From the NCBI GenBank assembly GCA_944470555.2, contig OX104130.1, forward strand, positions 77,753,160 through 77,817,159: a DNA stretch of 64,000 bases. Direction: 5' to 3'. The notes beneath the pieces were generated by a model. The model had not been told where the DNA came from and made no database searches. It saw only the letters and a list, made by a program, of their open reading frames with translations. The stretch comes from Heterobilharzia americana (lineage: Eukaryota > Platyhelminthes > Trematoda > Strigeidida > Schistosomatidae). Made by a program: the position numbers and the translations under genes. Below are positions 23,139 to 37,500 of the stretch, one piece after another. The first letter of the stretch is position 1. Each line of letters opens with the position of its first letter.

Positions 23139-26100
23139 CGACTGCTGATCAGATTTTTACTTCACATTTGTTTAATTTTTACAGAAAAGGTATTACTTAA
23201 ATAAGAAGTGACACCGAAATTTCTGGAAAGTCGCTTATCGGCCATAAAAAGAGAATTTCTTTAATTGAAATCTAGTCACTTGTACGAGAATATGAGCATA
23301 TTTCTGAGATGGCAATTACACTGAATTTTTAAAAAAGTCTACTTCAATGCTTAACTTGATTTCTGTGTTCACAATAAACATTTGTATTTGTGTAAAAGCC
23401 AATAAATTCAATTAGGTGATTTTCGACCTACTGAAGTCGATCTGATACAATTACCTCACCGTATAAGAACTCATCAAGTTTAAGTCTTCTCATCTCCCAA
23501 AAATCGACCCTTCAACTCTTCTATCAGTAAATGACAAGTATCTACAAGTAAAATTCAAGTTCACTGCGAACTAAAAGCACATCTAAGAATTAGGCTTCTC
23601 TCACCTATCGATTTAAACGAAACTTTAAGTTTTCAGCCGAATCTTACTGTGTTTTTTTCCAAGTCCATATATCTTAAGTAGAGTGACTTCTGTGTATTTC
23701 TTCAGTGAAACCTGTAGGAAAGAAAACTAATTTCTGCTATGATCGCATTCAAAATGCATTCGTTGTTTTACGTCCCAGTTTTTCTCAATTCTGTGAAAGA
23801 ATACAGAGTTTTTTGTGTTTTTCAGTTGCTATTTTGTAATGACTTGCTCTAATATTGCTACTGACTTCTTAGTGGGCTATTCATTTTTAAACACCCTGCG
23901 ATTTATCAAAATTATTGAATGTGCAACACTTATCAGTTTTTATTTCACTGAAATCAACTTTGAAGACTAACATAAGAATTTTCTCTCGATGAGTGCAAAC
24001 ATTGTCGTCAAGAACTGCGACCCATTTCTTTATTAAAAGAAGAATGGATGCTGTTTTTGCGAGAAGATGAACTCGCCTAGGAACTAGCATTTTCCAAACT
24101 TGATCTGTTCTCTCCAGAAGTATTAAAACTTAGAGAGAATCACTTAACAACTTTTTTCAAATCATCTGCATCACGCTTTGTACGACATTTAATAGTCCTA
24201 ACTGAAATCTACCATAAATTATTCTTGAAGAGCTGCCTAGTGGGTAGTGTATCAATAAGTAGCACGTTATAATTATGGTCACAACGATCATTGCTGCTTT
24301 TTTTTCCCGACCATTTTCTTTAACTTAGCTGTTGGTCTACAAGCAGCACAAGTAAAAATGCCATATCCATCTTCCTTTACTAAATTTTTCATGAACAACA
24401 AACTTGAGGTTTGGGAAGTTTCAGAGGTGTTATATTTTCCATTCTTTGTAATGTATATCAGAGATCACTGTAAAACGGTATTTCGGTATACTTAAAGCTA
24501 ATTCTGGTTTATTCAAATGTTGCAGGAGTTCAGGCTGAGAAGAACTCAAGTGATGAACAATCAAGATACAAGATGTTAAGAAAAAATTACTTTAATCGTA
24601 ATAAAAAGTAGTAAAATGTTAGCAGACAGTATATAAACTAAACTTTTAATGGGAACTTGAAACAGATTTTATCGTAATAAAATGTAATATCTTCGATCAG
24701 ATGAGGCAAAAGATATATAATGCGGAATTACTAATGGTAGCCGTTATACTGGTAAGGCGGAAATCAGTAAGAGCAGACGCGGAATAAGGACATGAGTCAT
24801 TAGTAACTAGCAGTAGGAGATAAAAATCGAAGGAATAGCTTGAAAAAACAGGGTTGAGACAGAGGATGAGACGATATGACGTATTGAAAATGCGAAATCT
24901 TGAAGTTCCTTTTGCTGACAATTTGATTCACATATCTTGAAGTGCCAACATATTCCCATTAAGTGTTAAATGAAGGTAATAAGCTTAAACTGTAAAGTTG
25001 AGTTCGAAAGAAGAACGTGCTGTCAGACATACTTGGCTTGATTACTCCAATCTTCTTTATTCAGTTACATTCAGATCGAGGATCCGTAACAATAACCTAG
25101 TGTCGTTTCACAGATGAAGGGAGACCATATATGCTTTCATCACTAATACTCATGGTGGGGAGCAAGATATGTTGATCGCATTTAGCATCTGCTCCCCAAA
25201 CGCATCGTCGAACATGTAACATTCTGGTTTTACAAGGGAAAAAAATTCTCTTGTATTTCAATTTAAGAACATTCGATCGATTCTGCACAGAAGAGGAAGG
25301 CGGGGGAACCCTACAATCTAACTTCAGTGTTATCTAAAGAATACATGGGAGTCTTGTGAAAGCTGTCAGCATAAAACATCTTGAAACTGTGGAAGCCATG
25401 GAGATTCGTATTTTGAAGCTTGAACTCTACACATAAAGAAGTTTGTCCTGTCATAGGGCTTATGAAAAGGTTTAACCAATGGAAAAGCTTTTTTTCTTTC
25501 TCCCCCCCTACTGCCCGACTACCTATTCTCTCTGTATGATATATCCTTCTGCCTTACCAATCTACGTTTTGAAAGTTGAACTGCATTCAATTACTCGAAC
25601 TGTGTTATATTACGCAACCTTTCCAAATATCCAGATCCTGAATGAAAAATGAACATGCCTTTGGAAATATTCATTTTATGTGGCCAAGTAAATGTAATAT
25701 ATACTTGAATGGGATTGTTCAATTTAAGAATGACTCATTGAATTACTTTTACTTTATTATATAATATGACCAGAATGGAAGCAGGAAAAGAAGGGTTGAT
25801 TTAGAACGTTCAAAGTATACCTAATTCATTTTGTCCAAGTGCTAGGGATCTGTGTAGAGATGAAACAGTAGGAATCTGCAGAACTTTTTGATGGACAGTC
25901 CTCCATCTGCAATATTCATTAGAGCTATTTGAAATCATGCAAACAGGATAGTGATGAGTTTACTACTTCTGCTAATAAAGTTAAACACTGTTGCAAAAAT
26001 GTTAGTCTTGGTTTATTTAGTCATAACCAATGTCCAATTTCCTCATATTTACGTGTAACTTGTAGATGCCAATGCCTTGTGTTATTTAAGCTATACAAAT

Positions 26101-26224
26101 ATATTAAATGAGAAGAAATAGACTGTTGTTACTCCTTTTATTTGTGGCACTTAATTTAGTCCTTAGGAAATATTTTGTACTCCTCATATTCAATCAACGA
26201 AACTGAATTTATAACCTGCTTGGT
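23139..26224. other. Gene-poor AT-rich DNA
   Basis: Three kilobases without a supported exon or recognised element; only short ORFs, homopolymer runs and no splice-bounded reading frame. Confidence 0.4.
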
Positions 26225-26430
26225 AGCCAACGATGGGATCCAGGACGTAAGTTTCGTCTCATCTAGGATGTGACAGTTGGGTGTAACTGCAACCTAGTGA
26301 TGTTATTCTCCCTGGGATTCGAACCCCGTGTCCGTCGCTGTAAACTCCAGTGTTACTCATCAGACCACTGGGTACATCCAGTTGACGAGTAACAAATAGG
26401 GCGAAACATGTGTCCTACTGCAAGTCACCA
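26225..26430. mobile_element. Head-to-head pair of hammerhead SINE remnants
   Basis: Minus strand: a tRNA-like head with B box GGTTCGAATCCC (about 26370-26295), followed by an eroded ribozyme tail with GACGAAAC and TCCTGGATCCC (about 26265-26225). Plus strand, starting in the same head region: a second tail at 26376-26420 with CATCCAG, TTGACGA in place of CTGANGA (C3 to T), AATAGG and GCGAAAC. The two tails point away from each other. Confidence 0.55.
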
Positions 26431-28084
26431 AGCAGATTACAGAACAGCGATAAGTTTGGTAGTATCAAGGAATCCACATAAGAGCCCACTGGGCATCGGC
26501 ATCCAGTATACCAACGGGAGTTTACAAGTACCAAACGACACTAAAGTTGCCTTTTCAATCTTGTAGTGATTTACATTTTGGTCGTCGCTGTCCTCATAAG
26601 AGGCATACCTATGTTGAAAGAAGCATACTGCCCAACGAAACCAGATACCACTCAGAACTGTAAACACCTTCCTAATGTTTCAGCTACATAACCCGTCGAA
26701 ACACAACGACTTCTAGTTTTCACTTTCACATGCAATCATAACTAACTAGTAAACCCCAAGCGAATATGTACAATAGACTAAGGCAGGTTTATTCCTTGTA
26801 AAACTGTGATATCTTTCTTCAAACCATTAGGTTTTATGTTGAGAGCACGCCCCATACAGCAGTTACCAACCATGAATTTATATACGATTGTTACCCCTGC
26901 ACCGTCTGCTTGTTTTCCGCATATATTCGGTTACAGTTAAAAATAGTATTCGCATTCACAAAACGTAATCAGATGCACGAGTTTCGAATACAGTTTAAGG
27001 AAAGTCTTCTTTGAAGAAAAGATGTCAAGCTCCTTTTTGTTGATTCTATGGTTGTCGAAGTGAACTACGACGGTGCCATAATCCGCTGCTTAAAACGGAA
27101 CAAAAGTTTACAAATAGACAGAGATATCATCAACCAATTTGCGTACCACTCCAATTATGTGCAGACTGAAATAAACCAACTCAAAAATGGTAAACTATAC
27201 AATTTATTCCTTATATTCTCTGTTTAGTGAAGAAAAAAAAGTAGAATACAGAACAGGAGAAATTTACATATTGTCTGTTTTATATTGAAATCCAACATCA
27301 TTTTTCTCAAAACATTCCATTACTTTTTGTGTAATTTACGGTGTTTATTAATAAATTTTAATCGGTTCTTTGAACACTTACGACCCCGTAGAGGATCCCA
27401 TCGTTTTGATTTCTGTAATGAAGTTTTATCTCTTCGACTTTTAGTACTGCTAGTTATCACTTGTTGATGAGTTGAATTTGACTTGTCTTCGTGTAATCCA
27501 GACTAAATAATAAGATGAAAAAAAGAATGATGTAACATGTAGACTGTACGTGGTAATATTTAGCAATTCCATGAGATAATCTTTTCCAAGTGTCTTGATT
27601 CTGTCAATGTGAGAGAATCAGTATTTTCGACGAAAGGTAGATTGGCTAATGTTGAAGAAATGATGAAACTTTCGTTGAAATAACTTAGTCAGTTAATATA
27701 ATATAAAAATTGATGGATATTCTTTAAAAACTCAATTCCTTACATTCATGTAGATGGATGTGAGATGCTGTGAAATATATATAAAATCGAATTCCTAACT
27801 AGTGAATGAAGCAATATATTAGGATGATAAAAGCTTTGATTTAACAGCCAGTGTTCAGTTTTCAACTAATGAGTTTAAACTCCAATCCGACTGTCTCGAT
27901 TTATCCAGCTATATAATAGATAAGTGCGTGATTTATAGTAGTCTAGCTGTATACCAATCTTAATACATTCAAGGTTACATTCATGTATTTCACCTACTAT
28001 TCTTTTTAGACTCAGAGAAATGAAGTGAACGATAAATAACAGTCAGTATGAGATATGTATACTTCTTGTAACCCTTACGCATAG
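26431..28084. other. Gene-poor AT-rich DNA
   Basis: No recognised gene. An uninterrupted minus-strand ORF at 26667-26437 abuts the SINE pair, but I see no domain and no flanking splice sites. Confidence 0.35.
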
Positions 28085-30430
28085 TATAGGAGTAAAACTT
28101 CGGTACTGTGGTAGATTTTAATTCAGTTTTAGTCTGTTACACAGTATTATTATTATTATTATTATTACTATTATTATTAGTCCCTTGAGTTCCTAATGGA
28201 ACATACCGCTTCAGTAGCACGTTTCCAGTGAACTCTCTTCTCTGCAATCTTTTGAACCTGGCTCCACGACAGCCCAAAAGCTCTCATTTCCTACTCGCAT
28301 CATCTCCTCCATGTCACCCTCACCCCCGACACCCAACTCGTCGCTTTCCATCAGGGTTCCACTCGAGGGCTTGACGCGTGATGTCCCCAGTCGGTCTTCT
28401 CAGTGTATGCCCAATCCATCTCCACTTCCTTCTGCATATTTGTTCAGCGATAGGTTCTTGGTTGGTTCGTTAGCAGGCCAGAGTTCCTCGTTGCTTATTC
28501 TTGTTATTCTGATCATCTGATTTTCAGTAGCGAGCGTAAGCAGTTGTTGATGAATGTCTGTAGTTTATTGGAAATCCCTTTCGTAACGTGCCAAGTCTCT
28601 GAACCATACTGAAGCACTGACTTGACTGAATTGGTGTTAAAAATCCGCACCTTGTTCCACATGCTGAGTGCAGAAGATCCCCACACTGGTTTCAGGCTAA
28701 CGAACGTCTGTCTTGCTTTTCCGATTCTGACTTTGACATCCCCGTCTGTGCCGCCACCTGTAGTTGAAACAGTGCTTCCTAGATAGGTGAAGGAGGTTAC
28801 TTCCTTTAAGTTTCTCCCGTTCATGGTGACTGGAGTTTGTTGTTGTTGGTGCGGTATCTTCATCACTTCTGTCTTCCCTATATTCACCTGAAGTCCCGTC
28901 TTCGCTGCCCTGCCTCACCTCTTCTGTCAACTTGTTAGTTTTCGCCTGTAGATCTTCAAGTTTATGTGACATCAGGCACAAGTCATCGGCGAAATCCAAG
29001 TCTTCTAGGTTCTTTTCCACAGTCCAGCCAGTGTATCCCCCTCTTCTCACAGCTCCCCACTGTTTGCTGCATGATCCAGTCAACCACAATCAGGAATATC
29101 ATAGGGGATAGTAGGCAACCTTGTTTCACTCCTGTCTTCACTTCAAAAGTATCACTGAGCTTCCCATTGTGAATTACTTGGCATGTGGTGTCTTCATATA
29201 GTTGTTGAATGAGGCTGATAAAGGTTTGCGGCACTTCGTAGTGTTGAAGCAGTTTCCAAATTACCTTTCAGTCGACGCTGTCAAAGGCCTTCTCAAAGTC
29301 AATAAAGTTGAGGTAGAGAGTTGACTACCATTCTATACTCTGTTCTATGATGATGCGAAGCGTTGCAATTTGGTCCGCACATGATTTGTACTTCCTGAAG
29401 CCGGCAAGCCAGCCTGTTCCGGTCGTAGTTTTGAATCCAGTGCATTCTTTAGCCTCTCCAGGATGATGCGGCTTAATATTTTGCTTGCTCTGGGTCCATA
29501 GGAGAGTGATTCCTCGCCAGTTGTTGCAAACACTGAGGTCTCCCTTCTACCAGGCGAGGTTCTGTTACACAGTGAAACAGTATTATTTACTGGATAACGT
29601 TTCGGACATAACTTACTGTCCATTGTCATACCAGGTAACTCCACAACTTAAAGGTATAGTTTATACGATACTTCTTCTCTGTCCTTCTTTGTGACAAGAG
29701 TAATAGTATTTTCCTTATATCTGGGAGAGGCGCAGAATCACTTCTATTACATGTGTTTGATGTTGATTCGATAAACAAAGAATCGGTTATCAATTTCTCC
29801 CTGATCCCAAATAAATTCGTTTTTAATACTGTTAGTGTGTGCAATTGGGTGTATAGCTATGGCCAAGTTTTTCTCTAAATCTTATTAAAATCCACTACTC
29901 TTGATTTAGCTATGCTTTTAGGTTCTGTTATTCTACTTGACCCTGGTCAAATGCTTTGACGTATGTATTTAACCTCGTAATCATTGCAAGGGATTTAGTA
30001 AATTAAAATTACTCTGTCTCATTGGATCAACAGGATCTTTTAACCTACAAAGCTTGTTTCTAAGCCAGTTTGTTGGTTTAAATACCACTCTAATACCAGC
30101 CTTATTGAGAATTCTTCGTAATGCTTCTGAGTTGCTTTCTTTGTATGGTAACATAGTGGAGGCTTTTAATTTCCTTTCAACCCTTTCACCATTACTAGTA
30201 GGAATATTATTAACACCTGGGTTACTACTACTACTACTACTCATATTTTTTTTCCGATTTCTTGTGAATTTATTTATAAATTTTGGTGGGTAATTATTAA
30301 GATGCAAGGTATTCTTGATGTGCCTAATTTCTTGTCGCAGATTTTCTGGTCTACTAGTAAGCTTTACCGCCCTATCACTTAGGTATTTAATTAAGCCTAC
30401 TTGGTAATAAGGTTTGGAATCTGACAAATA
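28085..30430 (-). mobile_element. Penelope-like element 3' portion, split by an RTE insertion
   Basis: On the minus strand 30427-29981 encodes the C-terminal part of a Penelope-like RT: a Ser run, then a K/R-rich thumb region with IRVVFKPTNWLRNKL and LKDPVDPM, the block normally followed by the GIY-YIG endonuclease. The endonuclease core is missing; only its C-terminal tail is suggested at 29840-29760. The terminal region 29840-29573 continues, beyond the nested RTE, at 28132-28085. This end matches the Penelope termini at 47414-48010 (shared TGTAAAACTT, GGTAGAATTTAA-like and ACGTTTCG words). Confidence 0.65.
28145..29560 (-). mobile_element. 5'-truncated RTE retrotransposon nested in the Penelope element
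   Basis: Flanked by a perfect 12 bp target-site duplication (28133-28144 and 29561-29572). The 3' end, on the left, has an (AAT)n tail. The minus-strand reading gives RT motif GVKQGCLLSP near 29140, FADD near 28990, the GRNLKEV...SFTYLGS block near 28780, and the C-terminal domain with LQYGSETW and INNCLR near 28560. Frameshifts divide it into fragments. It is the same family as 33550-34173 and 46244-46996. Confidence 0.85.
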
Positions 30431-31221
30431 CGACAGATAGGATTTAGAATTTAGTCAAGAAAAGTGATACGATAACTGGATCCAGATATTTATTTCAATT
30501 ATTTCATCCAGTGAATAATAAATGAAATGAATACTATCGATGCAAATCATTCCCTTCGTTTAGTCTTCATGTACAAAGTGGGCAATGAAGTCAAGATCCC
30601 TGAGTAAGTGAGCTCACTTGTCCGGACCGAGGTATGCATAGTAAGGTTTGAACGTAGAACCCATTAGCTGAAGTGAAACGGTTAATCCATTGACAGAAAC
30701 CTTCGAAAATGTTGTGTAGTATTTATAGGTTCCATAGAAGTGATCTTAGGGACGAAAAACCAATCAAGAAACCCCGCACAAGTTTTGAATTTTTTTATTA
30801 TCATAATGCAATCAAGTTCAGGCTTAATTCTTTGGGAATAATGATATTCTGAAACATATAAAGAAGAATATCGATGAAGGAGACAATCAATTATCAATCA
30901 GTGGATTATGTGACAAGATCTCACTTCAGTGACTTTGGACACCTGACAGGTGTGGTCTAGTCTCATGCACTTAGATGATAAAGAATATTAACAGGTCTCT
31001 GCTTCGTTAAGCTTGCGATAGACAGGCATAATAAAACTGCGAAAACGTTGAAAATGACTTTTTCCGAGTGATTATTTATTTTACTCATTCACCTAAGTAC
31101 TACTAAGTGTCTATGCAGTAGTATAGTTTTCAATTATAACGTGACAAAATACTTTCTGATGTCATCTGTTATAACCTGAAGGTAGTGTCTACATAATATA
31201 ACACTATATTTAGGTAAGTAA
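30431..31221. other. REXO4 3' flank
   Basis: No element or gene recognised. On the minus strand it holds the likely 3' UTR and polyadenylation site of REXO4. Confidence 0.4.
31075..31080 (-). terminator. Candidate REXO4 polyadenylation signal
   Basis: AATAAA on the minus strand, about 142 nt past the REXO4 stop codon. Confidence 0.45.
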
Positions 31222-31554
31222 TCAACAGAGTAGAAATGCACTGTAACTAACCTCATATTCATCTTTAATATCAAGTGTGCCTTGTTTATCAATAGGTATA
31301 GCTTTCTTAATATTTTTGCCCGTTGGAGTTCGATTCTTTTTACTCGATTCCCAGACACGTTTAACAGATGTGTACAGTCGCATGGTAGCTCTAGCATCTT
31401 CAATTGAATCATGTTCACCAGCTTGTACAGTAACGCCGAGAACTTTTTGTGTCAATCCTTTCAATGATGGTATACGACCAGAGAATAAATCACGGAAGGG
31501 ACGATAACGTGATGTGTCGCGGATAAATCGACGTGGATGAGAGAGTCTCAAAAC
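31222..31554 (-). CDS. REXO4: REXO4 exon 5 (exonuclease motif III, stop)
   Basis: 333 nt after TTTTTGATAG. Encodes [10 protein letters not shown], the SLKGL...LG block and Exo III H335-x4-D340, then a basic tail. Stop at 31222-31224. Confidence 0.92.
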   Translation of the reverse strand, partial: VLRLSHPRRFIRDTSRYRPFRDLFSGRIPSLKGLTQKVLGVTVQAGEHDSIEDARATMRLYTSVKRVWESSKKNRTPTGKNIKKAIPIDKQGTLDIKDEYEVSYSAFLLC

Positions 31555-34500
31555 CTATCAAAAAGGAGGAGAAAAGTTACAATTCAATTATTTATACTAC
31601 TAAGATATAGCAAAGGAATGTGTGACTAATTTTACGTTTTTTCTCAAATTTAGTTTGCTACACTTTATACCAATACATTTTGTAGGAAATCATAAGGACG
31701 AAAGTCTAAGAATACAGCATTTCAGACAACTCGACAAATTCAAGTCGGATAAAAACACAATCTCCATTCAGTGAAAGTTAACATCATCTTCTTAGAAATT
31801 TATACCTTACATTTGAACTGGCCAATTATTTGTTTCACAGCTCATAGGTGATGCTTTCAAGACATTCATTCATGAAAAAAATACCGGAAACTGGATGTTT
31901 GATGAAATAGTCTATGAACTTAAAACTTCCTGATTTACTGTCATACTAGGGATCAATGCATCCTGGAAGTAGAGATTTTGCACTGTCAATGAATTCTTTT
32001 GAAATATCTGAAACTTTTTCAACAAAGCGAGAAGAACGAGATTTACTCGATAAATCTGTTATTAACATGATAATTATCTCATTATTATTATTACTACTAA
32101 GACAATGACTATAACTTACTACTATTTCTTAGCCCAGCTATTGAGATTCCGAGATCTTCTTTCCAACTACCTGTAAATAAACAAACTATATCCCCATTAT
32201 TCATTTTGCAAGCATTTTCCAATGGATTTTCCTCTGTTGTATCTACACTTCCCCATGTACATCATTAATTTGCTCTAACATAAAAAGCGTGTTCCTTATT
32301 TTATCGCATATTATTTCTACACTTATTCTAGGCTGTTTGTAGGGTGAAGAGAAACCATGAAATAAATATGCAATCAATTCATTCTGCTGATCTTGTTTTT
32401 CTTCCTTCGACAGAAATGATAAAGTGAACGTGTATGGATCAAACTTTTTTAACTTTTACGTTCAAATGATTACATGGTCAAGTAATAACTATTGAAACAG
32501 GGATATTTAAGCAACCAGAAAAGTCTTTGAATAGTCACAGGAAGATAATGATACCTGAAGTGACATATATGTCTAGGAATTTAATATATAAATAGGAAGT
32601 AAAAAAGCTTAACAAACAGTATATTACATCAACGAATCAAACGAAGACCCAGCACGTGCTTTATACTTATACTACATGCATCTAGCAACACTCTTCACGA
32701 AGAGGTACTATCAAAATAAATTGTGGTCAACAAAAAGTAATCTTTCTCTCGTAAAGAAGTAAAGTTGTAATACCGTCCCAGACATACAGACAAGATCAAC
32801 ATGGGATGAGGCAGTACTGCATAGCGGTCCAAGTCAATATACCTCATATATTAGCACATAAAGGAAGTGTATCTTGGCAACTATAAAAGTCTGATAAACC
32901 TATATGACAAAAATGCGATCCAGTAGAGATGTGTAGAGAATGTACTTAATTCAATGCCCAGTCACTTCAGCTAAAGCAGTAACATATATTCACTGGAATA
33001 CATGAATCAAGATACATAGTCTTAGTGGGTATTCCTGTCGATTCCCTACATCCAACTAACATTCTTACACATATTTCAGGATTCAAAATAAAATTTACTT
33101 AGACTACGATAAATAACAGAGTATATGACTGGTCAACACATATTAATCATGATATGGAACAGAAGGCACTCCTGATAGTCCTGTTTAAAATAGAATGAGT
33201 AGAGTTGAAAAGGAATTTGGATTACATTCAAATTCAGATAGTCGAACCTGAATTATAGTCAGAATATCCTACTGTTTGATCTATTTGAGAAATTTACGGT
33301 AACAACCAACATAAGTGATTGAAACAACTGATATTTAATACCTTAGAAAGCTGTAAGTAAAGTTTTATGTTCATTTATCCCACAAACTGGCACATTTTTC
33401 CTACTTCCTTGACTTTAAGTATAATGATTAGGTTCCAACAGAGGATGGAATATACTATGGAAATTTATGTCAGTGGGAATAAGTTTATGCATTGAGATCC
33501 ATAAGAATAGATTCGTATAGTTCAATATAAGATGGAGCATATATCGTGGATTATGCGACTGCTGCAGGCGGCACAGACGAGGACGTTAAAGTCAGAATCG
33601 GAAAAGCAAGACAGGCGTTCATTAGCCTGAAACCAGTGTGGAGATCTTCTGCACTGCACCCAGGCTAAAGCGTCAACAACATCCGGATTTTCAACACCAA
33701 TTCAGTCAAGTCAGTGCTTCTATATGTCTCAGAGACTTGGCGCGTTACGAAAGACATTTCCAACAAAATGAAGACATTCATCAACAACTGCTTACGCTGG
33801 CTCTTTACTGAAGATCAGATGGCCAGAAAGAATAAGCAACAAGAAACTCTGGCCTGATAACGAACCAACCAACAACCTATCGCTCAACAAATATGCAGAA
33901 GAAAGTGGAGATGGATTGGGCATACACTGAGAAAGCCGACTGGGGACAACACGCGTCAGGCCAGTCACTCCAGTGGAACCCAGATGGGAAGTGACAAGTT
34001 GGGCGTCGGAGGTGAGGGTGACATGGAGGAGATAGTATGAGGAAATGAAAGCTTGTGGGCAGTCATGGCGACAGCTTCAAAAGATTGCAGAGAAGAGAGT
34101 TCACTGGAGACGTGCTACTGAGGCCCTATGTTCCAACAGGAACCCAAGGGATAAATAAAATAATAATAATGCGACCAACAAACTGGTAACCAGCTTTCAT
34201 GTTTACTCTTGTGATCACTTTTTCTATAGTCACCCGTACCACGTGGATTGTGACGTTTAGGTGGGATCTTCGCTGCATGTAACATCAACGTCGGAAGGCT
34301 ATAAGTTTTATAACTCATTTTATGTGTGAACAACCTAGATAACTATTAAAATGAGCAAATCATTCATTGTGTAATAAATGGCGAAAGTTGAAGTATCTTA
34401 CTATTTTAACTTCGGATGACTTCTATTGCACAAAAATCATTACAGAGACACGATAAATAAATTCTAATGAATCTCAACATTTATAAAATATAAGGGTGAC

Positions 34501-37500
34501 TTTAAAGGTCACCCTAGCAACTGATGAGACAGCCAATTAAATTCCTTTATTCTATAGAAAAGCACTTTCTCAGGTGAAATACCGAAGCTTGATTGGCCAT
34601 TTCAGCAGTTGCTATGGTGGCCTTTAAAGTCACTCAACTATAAGAGTGAGTAATAGGTGTTTCGAATTCTCCATGACAGATGTCACTCAGTGAAGATTAG
34701 CATATAAACTGACAATTCCAGCATTGTTACCATTCACATCTACTTATGTGTTCAAAGACACTCACATCCTTCAATGCTATTCGATTTACTTAGGCTTAGC
34801 TTAATCGAATGGCTAATAAATGTGGGCTTCATGATAGATACAGAAAACACAATTAGACCTTTGAAAGCCTCTAAGTTATTAAACCAACTGTCAAGTCAGG
34901 TCAACCGATTAATTCAACTAACCAATTCCAAATTTCATGTCAATCACAGACAACTAAACCCAGCAGTTTTATGAGTGAAAAATTGTTACCAGTTGCCTTT
35001 TAAGACAGTGTGTGGCTATAAGTTTGAGAACCGCTAAAAAATCGTCACGCCATATCACAAAATGACGGAAGAAAAAGTGGACCACTGGATTCTAAGCCGG
35101 TGGTTGGATGGTAACGTTCCCAAAACGAGACCTAGAAGTTCAAGGGTCGACAGAGTGATAGGTAAAACCAATGTACAACGTCGCACACATGTGGACCAGT
35201 GCAAGCTGCCACACTTAAGAGTAACATCTCCACCACTGCCTCCGATTTCTAGCCAGGGTAGCAAGAGTCCTCAACCACTGGTTGCTGTGGTATCCTGGTC
35301 TCCAGGCGGGGAGTCTAATCTCTCCACACGACTCAGACTAACAGTCAGGAGCTTCATCAACTAGTACCACACCTTGATCTGGTCGGCTTGAACCCCCTTC
35401 CAATCCAATCCAACTCTTAGTACTTCATTTCGAGGTAGGTCGTGGCTAGGCATGCACAATACCAGTCACCTCAGTCGACTAAAGTTCACAGCCTCATGAA
35501 TCAACTTGCCTGTCTTGTCTTGTACTCTCCGCCTGACCTCAACATCACTCATACGGTGATTCCACCAGACGCGAGCAATGCTACGAAGATATCTGTGATC
35601 AAAACAGTGTAATCGCTTCATGTCCTCTACTTTTAACGGCCATTTCTCACACCAATACAACAGGACAGAACAGAGTGCAGCACATGATTACTCGTCTTTT
35701 GGTAGGTAGTCGGACATATCACCAGTTGGAGCCACAGATGATGAGAATTGGAAAATGTTAAACGCGTCTTCCGTATCCCAGCTGAGAATTCCTCACCCAC
35801 TAATCCGTTCGGGCTCACACAACTCCCTAAGTAAGTTAGGTGGTCGACATATTCCACCATTTCACTCCCTCTCATTAAACCGGCAGTAGTTGCAGACCAG
35901 CTTTGGAATATCAGCTTGTATTTGACAGGTGCAAGACGCATGCCAAACATACTCTTATTTTTATTCAACGCGTTCAGATGACCCTGCATTTGTCAGCGTC
36001 GTCACCCAGAAGGAAAATGTTGTCAACGTACTCCAGGTCAAACAGATGATCTCCAGGGAGAAGACCAACCCACATGAAGTCAAAGGTACTCAGAGTTAGG
36101 TCCATCAGTACATCTATAACGAATGTGAACGGGAACGGTGACAATGGACATCTCCGGCGAACACCACTAGTTGTTGTCAGTTCAGACGAAAACTCTCCAT
36201 ATGTCCTTACATGGATGTATGAGTTTGAGTAGAGTTCTGATTAGTGTTACATACATTCTCGATACTCTCTCTTTCACAGTGAGACATTTTCATAATACCT
36301 CTTGGTGGACAGAGTTGAATACCACATTCAGGTAAAGAATTATGGCTGGTATTGGCCGCCGGTAAGTACTCTTGTGTTTCAGGACCTGTTGAAGGGTGAA
36401 GATCTCATCGATGCGCCCCTGTCCAAGTCTGAAACTTGCTTGGTTTTCTCGGGCTTTAGTTAGGCAACAGGTAACTATGAATCCTAGTATCTTGAACAGA
36501 ATATTGGTCAGTGATTCCCATATGGTTATCACAAGAAGATTTCTCTCCTTTCTTACAGATTGGGATGACCAGTGAAGCAGATTAATCTGACGGGATTACC
36601 TCCGACTCGCATATGCTAGCTAGTGCCTTCGTTACTCTAGTAATTAATTTCCTACCTATTTGCTCAAATATGTCTGGCAGCAAACCGCCAGGTCCAGCTA
36701 CTTTGCATTGGTCGAGGTTCGTAAAAACCTTCCGAATGCTGAAGAGGCATAGTCTGGGACGAAAGAAATGTTCCTCCACTCAAAATCACTCCATGACGAT
36801 AAACTACTTTGAAATCGATCAATCCCCGTAAACTGCCTACTTAATTCGCTTTTCATTCAGTGGATGAACTGAAATTTATGCTGAAAAGTTACAATTACAT
36901 TCAAACTTCTCGAATGCACAATTTATTCAACCTACCTTGAGATCTTTTAGAATAGAATGTCCAACTAATATTCGATTCTTTATGAGTTCAGCAACTTGTT
37001 TATGCACATCATGAAATGACCGAGCTGATCCATTCTTTCGTAAATCATGAGCTCTTATACCGGAGAATTTTGTTCGATAATCAACAACACGCTCTTCTGG
37101 GCGTACATATGTATCCAGAAGTATATGACCGAATTGATTTACAATAGAAACACGTGCTAAAGCATCGTCTTTGCCCTCAAAACCAACGCCAACAAATTCA
37201 CAATCCATTGCAATACGACGTGTTGGACTGTTAAAAAAAGTGTAAATTAAAGTATGAGCAAGTATTCACATGAAAGTCATATTTACAAAAATCATGTGTG
37301 TATAATTACTTCCTAACTACTCTACTAAATAATGTTGTAGCTTGTATTATTCCGTTGTTGATTGGACCGAATTGATCGGGATAATACAAGCAATGACATT
37401 AAAAACTATACTCACAGCACAACAAGTGGTTATAGTAGCTCGGTGGATAACGCTGTGGTGGGAGCAACATCACTGACTGGGAGGCAGGTATATCCAACTG

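Noticed and set aside
35040..35400. A 100-codon plus-strand ORF that looked like the basic C-terminus of a Gypsy integrase.
   Set aside because: The minus strand of the same stretch continues the adjacent RTE in order (NQWL...RQWWRCYS ending), so the plus ORF is antisense noise.
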